DNA of 64,000 nucleotides. Source: Pseudomonadota bacterium. Lineage in GTDB: Bacteria; Pseudomonadota; Gammaproteobacteria; Burkholderiales; Burkholderiaceae_F. The position numbers and the translations under genes were made by a program. Positions 57,977-64,000 of this stretch are shown here, piece after piece (position 1 is the first letter of the stretch; each line of letters begins with the position of its first letter). Below the pieces are notes generated by a model that saw only the letters and a list, made by a program, of their open reading frames with translations, ran no database searches and was not told the DNA's origin. Location: assembly GCA_023443095.1 (NCBI GenBank), contig JAEZVV010000100.1, forward strand, positions 1-64,000, given 5' to 3'.

Positions 57977-60511
57977 CTAGCCGTTGACAACGACAGGCAC
58001 TGTCGCCTGTGCCGCCACTTGCTGAGCAACAGGCGTGTAGAGATCCACGTCGGTCCCCGGCGTGCGGATTGACACGATCAGGCTATAACGGGCTGGCAGG
58101 TCAAAACGTTCTTGCGCCGGACGCGTGCGCCACCAACCCTTGGCCGGGTAAACAGCCATGAACCCACGATTCGCCAACTCAGCGGCGGTGCCCCGCCAGA
58201 CGTCCTTGTGCAGTGCCCCTCGGTGACGCTGCCTCTCACCCAAAAGCCAGTTCGAGTCTCGGGGATCAACCGGATCGCCATCGTCGTCGCGCTCCGCCGC
58301 CGCATTAATTCGAGCGACGAAGTCCTCCGTAGTGGCATCGAGCGGCCGTTGCACGTCGAAGCGCAAGCGATGTGATGGGTAGTGGAACTTCGACGCGGCG
58401 CCTCTCGCCGATGGGTTGGGTTCCACGAAGTAGGACAGCGTGACACACAGCTCGACCTCGGTATCCGGCGGCAAAGCATGCAACTGCTCCTTGGGCCAGG
58501 GCAACGCATGCAGGTTCATGTCACGGCTGACAATTCCTTTGCCCTTAACCTTTCGGTAAGGGTGCAGAACATCCTCCACGACCAGCGTCAACGAGTTCCC
58601 TGCGCTCCAGAGTGCTTGCTCGAGGCTAGGTACACCCCAGCCGCAATGACGGATCAGGTTCACGAAGTCGACCTTGCTTGGATTAGCTGGTAAATATTGC
58701 GATCGCATTGCCACCGTCCACTCTGCCGAGTGGACGATGAGCGCCCGGATCGTCTCGGGACGAAGCCCCGGATATCCAGCCATGAGCTGCGCCGCTAAGC
58801 GCGCGGCAAGTGCCGACGCAGCGCTAGTCGCGTTAGTCGTCGTGAACAGGCGACCGTTCGACAGGTTATGTGTCGTCAGCAAGTGGAGGCTGTCGATGCC
58901 ACATGAGCCGAACTCATCCCTGCCAGCATTGCCCCCCTCGAAGACCACGTCAGGCTTCAATGGCCACGCCGGTTGCCAGCCGCTAGACGTACGGGTGTAC
59001 GGGCTAAGGCCACCGCTCGGCGCAATGGGCGTATAGCTTTGAGCATCGGCCTCCGTGAGGGCGACCTTTTCCGTATAGGCACCCACCGTCAGAGCATTCC
59101 ACGCTTGTCCCGGGTCTCGAATGCCACGCGTGCTCAGGCTCGCCGGGTACGCGTTCCAAGACTGCATGTCCTCGGTATTGCCAGCACACAACACGAAGAG
59201 TCGTGGGAACTGGCCGTTGCCGTCATAGTCACTCGCAAGACGATCGACCGTCGACGACCAAGCGGACGGCCGACCACGGTCACGATCATCAGCGGATGTC
59301 ACCGCCGACGTAAACACGCGAGGCCGATCTGGCGCAGCAATCTCCGGCCGTGCCACCGCCTCACCAAACAGGTACCCATGATGTCGAGAATCACCCGCGT
59401 TTGCGCCCTGCTCTGGCGTGAGCTTGACCGACTCCAGCCGATGCCCCACGGCAAGCGGACCGTCAGAAGCGAGAGCCATCGACAAATCACCCAGTGCCAC
59501 AAGTCCTGCAAGGCCTGTCCCATGATTGGCAGTGTCGTCGACTCCCCAGGCCGGATTGACCGTATGCAGATCTCCATCCGCAATGAACGGAGCGAGCAGG
59601 CAGTGGCCGTGATTAACGCCGGAGTCGAGGAGACACACCCGCACCGTCGAATCGTCTTCTGGTGCGACGTTTATTCGAGCGAGAGTTTCCGCGGCCCATT
59701 CCTGTTGCTCGACCAGCGTCAGGCCGCCGAAGAACTCAGCCGTTTCTTTGGCACGACGAAGTTCAGCCACGCAGTTGAGGGTCATCACTGACGCCGAAAA
59801 CTGTTGCTGCGAGGCGTACATCAAGACGACGGTGCGCTCCGGAAAATTGACTTGGTGCTCACTGACTTGACACTCAGCGAGCGCAGCCAACTTGCGAAAG
59901 TCCGCTACCACCGCATTGCGATCGGCGCGCACCGGCAGCCAGACTTCCCACCACATGGGTTCAGCTTCATCTTCAGGCAGCAAGTCCGGATCATCCGTCC
60001 AAAGTGCGCGAATCTCGGCGCGGCGGATAGTCGCGATCGTATTGAGAAGCACATGGTGATCGCGAACGTGCCCTCTGGCGTCCTTGCGCTCCGCAAAATA
60101 ATCGTCGATGTACTTCTCGAAGTGAGCCAGCTTCCCGTCGGGGACGAAGACATTGGCGTAGGTCGTGTCGCCCTCAGTGCGAACGCTTAACACTTCGATT
60201 CTTTTCCGCGGGTCCCTACCAAGTTCAGAACCTAGGCTCTCGAAGGCCAGCGCCACGTTCGGTTGGCCAACGAACTCCACTTGCAGGCCGAGACCGCTTT
60301 CCAGCCCCTGTTCTTGTTGGACAGCGGCCGCCTGCTGCGCAAGGGGTTTCAGGGCGAGCAGTTGAGCCCTCAAGGCAGCGCCATGCTCGGCGCGATCGAG
60401 CGCTGGGAGCTCAGTAGAACGACGGCCATTAGAAGGCGCTGTGAACGCCTGTGCGGTTGACGTGTTCTTTAGAACGAGATGCGGGCGTCTAGCGAGAGGT
60501 TGATCCGGCAT
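57977..60511 (-). CDS. IetS-like subtilisin (S8) protease
   Basis: 844-residue soluble subtilase. The catalytic triad is recognisable: Asp296 (VCLLDSGVNHG), His330 (ANHGTGLAG) and Ser563 (NATSAASA, in place of GTSMAAP), with oxyanion Asn445 (CAGNTED). There is a long N-terminal region (1-290) and a C-terminal beta-rich extension. No signal peptide, so it acts inside the cell. Its start lies 22 bp inside the end of the AAA gene. An AAA ATPase plus subtilisin pair is the IetAS defence/toxin-antitoxin architecture, with this protein as effector. Moderately lower GC than neighbours. ATG 60511 (MPDQPLARRPHLVL) is preferred over 60550. Confidence 0.82.
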   Translation of the reverse strand: MPDQPLARRPHLVLKNTSTAQAFTAPSNGRRSTELPALDRAEHGAALRAQLLALKPLAQQAAAVQQEQGLESGLGLQVEFVGQPNVALAFESLGSELGRDPRKRIEVLSVRTEGDTTYANVFVPDGKLAHFEKYIDDYFAERKDARGHVRDHHVLLNTIATIRRAEIRALWTDDPDLLPEDEAEPMWWEVWLPVRADRNAVVADFRKLAALAECQVSEHQVNFPERTVVLMYASQQQFSASVMTLNCVAELRRAKETAEFFGGLTLVEQQEWAAETLARINVAPEDDSTVRVCLLDSGVNHGHCLLAPFIADGDLHTVNPAWGVDDTANHGTGLAGLVALGDLSMALASDGPLAVGHRLESVKLTPEQGANAGDSRHHGYLFGEAVARPEIAAPDRPRVFTSAVTSADDRDRGRPSAWSSTVDRLASDYDGNGQFPRLFVLCAGNTEDMQSWNAYPASLSTRGIRDPGQAWNALTVGAYTEKVALTEADAQSYTPIAPSGGLSPYTRTSSGWQPAWPLKPDVVFEGGNAGRDEFGSCGIDSLHLLTTHNLSNGRLFTTTNATSAASALAARLAAQLMAGYPGLRPETIRALIVHSAEWTVAMRSQYLPANPSKVDFVNLIRHCGWGVPSLEQALWSAGNSLTLVVEDVLHPYRKVKGKGIVSRDMNLHALPWPKEQLHALPPDTEVELCVTLSYFVEPNPSARGAASKFHYPSHRLRFDVQRPLDATTEDFVARINAAAERDDDGDPVDPRDSNWLLGERQRHRGALHKDVWRGTAAELANRGFMAVYPAKGWWRTRPAQERFDLPARYSLIVSIRTPGTDVDLYTPVAQQVAAQATVPVVVNG

Positions 60512-61568
60512 GGTTGGACAAGTGCGTCGAGTTTTGTGCCAGCTTTGCATTCACTAGGCGACGTTCCTCTAACGCCCCCATAAGCGCGGCTGGTTGCACT
60601 TTCGTAGTGTCATGCAGGATCGCGTCCTTGATGGCGGCATCTACTGCGCGACAAATCTCGGCGTGGCTCAGCCCATCGAGGTGCCGTTGCAGCGCATCCT
60701 TTCGGAGAAGCTTGGGGGCGAAGTGTCCTAGACGCGAGCGAATAAGATCCGCTGCTTGTACTGGTGACGGCAAGTGGTATTCCACTACGTCGTCAAAACG
60801 GCGGAACAACGCGTAGTCGAGGATTTCAGGATGGTTGGTTGCGGCGACGATCAAGCTGTTCGATGTGTCCTGCTCGATCATCTGCAGAAAACTGTTCAAG
60901 ACGCGACGAATCTCGCCAACATCATTTGCGATCCCGCGCTGAGAGCCAATGGCGTCAAACTCATCAAAAAAATAGACGCCACGGAGATCGGAAACAGCGT
61001 CAAACACTTGGCGAAGCTTGGAAGCCGTCTCGCCCATAAACTTCGTGATGAGCGAATCGAGGCGAACCAGAAAGAGCGGAATGCCCAACTCTCCCGCCAA
61101 CGCGGCGGCCGTCATAGTCTTACCAGTGCCCGGCGGACCGACTAACAGGAGCTTCCGACGTGGGGCCAACCCGTGCGCCTTAATGCGAGCAAGTTGTCGC
61201 TGCTCCTTAACCACGCGTTCGAGCTGAGTCGAAGCCACTACGTCGAGCACCATATCCCCAAGCCGACTCGCAGGGTGAGACAGTGTGAGAAGGTTGGCCA
61301 GTTCGCCACGCGGCCTTACGGCGCTGCCAATGGCAACCAGCTTGCCAGACGCGTCTTGGCCAACGCGGGCTTTGGCCCTATCAATCAGGTCGCGCAGTTC
61401 GTCGGCGAGCTTGCCGTGTCCCAGCTTCGCCTCGTGAGCAGCGACCTGCATAGCGACCGACAAAAACTGCCCATCATCGCGACTGATGTGCGACTTGATG
61501 AGCGCCTTGAGTTGGTCAGAACTGGCCACGAGAGGGTCCGGATTGGGCTGCGGGATTACTAGGGACAT
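60489..61568 (-). CDS. IetA-like AAA ATPase
   Basis: 359-residue AAA+ ATPase. Walker A GPPGTGKT (144-151), Walker B YFFDEFDAI (199-207), sensor-1 ATNHP (243-247) and Arg finger FRRFD (255-259). The helical N-terminal about 100 residues probably contact the protease. First gene of a two-gene unit overlapping the subtilase gene by 23 bp. In IetAS the ATPase restrains or activates the protease. The gene starts 230 bp downstream of the glmS stop, the classical attTn7 neighbourhood. Confidence 0.82.
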   Translation of the reverse strand: MSLVIPQPNPDPLVASSDQLKALIKSHISRDDGQFLSVAMQVAAHEAKLGHGKLADELRDLIDRAKARVGQDASGKLVAIGSAVRPRGELANLLTLSHPASRLGDMVLDVVASTQLERVVKEQRQLARIKAHGLAPRRKLLLVGPPGTGKTMTAAALAGELGIPLFLVRLDSLITKFMGETASKLRQVFDAVSDLRGVYFFDEFDAIGSQRGIANDVGEIRRVLNSFLQMIEQDTSNSLIVAATNHPEILDYALFRRFDDVVEYHLPSPVQAADLIRSRLGHFAPKLLRKDALQRHLDGLSHAEICRAVDAAIKDAILHDTTKVQPAALMGALEERRLVNAKLAQNSTHLSNHAGSTSR

Positions 61569-61798
61569 TGTGCACTATGCGAGATGGGTTCTGCATTGGG
61601 CTCAGCCCTTGCTCTGGCTTGTTGCGTACCTGCGCTCGTTACTCCCGTCTGATTTGGGCGGAGCCTCGCTCACACAATTCGCAAGCACCAATAGCCTCAC
61701 TACTCATTGAGTGCTCAGTTGCCGTCCCCACTGCTAATCAGTTTTAGGCCTTCTACGCTTTTCTTGATCGAGCCGAAGACTCGATTCTCACGACGGTC
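61569..61798. other. glmS downstream region (attTn7 position)
   Basis: 230 bp between ietA-like and glmS. It has a small hairpin ATCGAG/CTCGAT (61767-61785) without a T run on the glmS strand. The end of glmS (AKSVTVE) and the region 20-30 bp after its stop are where Tn7 would insert. I see no Tn7 ends, so any Tn7-type origin for the ATPase/protease pair is only circumstantial. Confidence 0.45.
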
Positions 61799-63625
<1,827 letters not shown>

Positions 63626-63730
63626 GGGAACTCCGGGCTGGATGAGGTTGGGCGGCATCCTAGCCCCGCCGGCAAGAATAAGGCTTGCAAGTTGTGGCGT
63701 TTGATGCAAGATTATTTCCTTGATATCGAT

Positions 63731-63751
63731 GAGTGAATTTTTATTTCACTC
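63731..63751. promoter_or_regulatory. inverted repeat in the glmS/Lrp divergent region
   Basis: GAGTGAA-N7-TTCACTC with an AT-rich spacer, 27 bp before the Lrp-type start. Lrp/AsnC regulators often bind such sites to control their own gene. Confidence 0.5.
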
Positions 63752-63777
63752 GAATCAGCTTCAGGAAAGAATCGATC

Positions 63778-64000
63778 ATGGATTTAGACCCGATAGACCG
63801 GCGCATCCTGGAACAGCTCCAGAACGACGCCGCCATTTCCAACCACGAACTGGCGGGCCGGGTCCATGTCTCGCCCGCCACCGCGCTGCGGCGGGTGCGG
63901 CGCCTGTCCGAGGCCGGCGTGATCGAGCGCCAGGTCGCCCTGCTTTCGCCCGACGCGCTCGCCGCCAGCCTCACCGCGATTGTCGAGGTCACGCTCGAGG
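63778..64000 (+). CDS. Lrp/AsnC family regulator (5' part)
   Basis: First 74 residues of a transcriptional regulator; it runs off the window end. The AsnC-type winged helix reads LDPIDRRILEQLQNDAAIS then NHELAGRVHVSPATALRRV, with the start of the RAM/sensor domain after it. ATG 63778 has AGGAAAG upstream. Confidence 0.88.
   Translation, partial: MDLDPIDRRILEQLQNDAAISNHELAGRVHVSPATALRRVRRLSEAGVIERQVALLSPDALAASLTAIVEVTLE

Overview
This window is high-GC chromosomal DNA from a Gram-negative bacterium, most likely a betaproteobacterium (Rhodocyclales or Burkholderiales). The pointers are lipoprotein and Tat signals, an RND tripartite pump, DctA, QseBC-type signalling, a fused isobutyryl-CoA mutase (IcmF), xdhABC and an AKSVTVE-ending GlmS. 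I cannot fix the genus. I see no rRNA, tRNA, CRISPR array, transposase or integrase.

Layout. 1-4.2 kb: small Ala/Lys-rich protein, K+ channel, TSUP exporter, an L,D-transpeptidase/YcbK-like pair and a CBS protein. 4.3-7.1 kb: an AT-rich island with overlapping genes for a HAD-phosphoribosyltransferase-zinc ribbon protein and a DprA-like protein. This matches the ShosTA toxin-antitoxin/anti-phage architecture, and its right edge appears to cut a host gene. 7.3-10.6 kb: IcmF with a LiuR-like operator. 10.8-14.2 kb: DedA protein, QseB-like regulator, TfoX-N and VOC proteins, QseC-like kinase. 14.2-18.4 kb: AlkC, a Met/Gly-rich Spy-like protein divergent from a VIT1-like transporter, and a DegP-type protease preceded by a PmrA/QseB-type box. 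18.6-26 kb: a glutamine/glutamate acid-resistance cluster (gadB, gadC, glsA, YbaT-like permease, MarC-like protein, small protein). 26-34 kb: ornithine cyclodeaminase family, CbiX-like protein, phosphoesterase-like protein, a two-domain TIR protein, DadA, a LytR_C-like protein, a methyltransferase and a GGDEF protein. 34-44 kb: DctA, YqhD, LysE exporter, then an RND pump operon ending in its presumed TetR regulator and a small lipoprotein. 44-56 kb: M20 peptidase, chemoreceptor, MarC protein, SNF transporter, xdhABC, a glycine-zipper protein and a GNAT-like protein. 56-64 kb: a hairpin-dense non-coding stretch, a RelA/SpoT-type synthetase, an IetAS-type AAA ATPase/subtilisin pair directly downstream of glmS, glmS itself, and the start of an Lrp/AsnC regulator.

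The main biological themes are two compact defence or toxin-antitoxin modules (ShosTA-like, IetAS-like), a TIR protein that may be a third, and an acid-resistance operon that turns glutamine into glutamate and then GABA. Envelope quality control and metal handling also recur. The best candidates for something under-described are the HAD-PRTase-zinc ribbon version of ShosT, the TIR plus nucleoside-transferase-like fusion, and the hairpin cluster at 56.1-56.3 kb.
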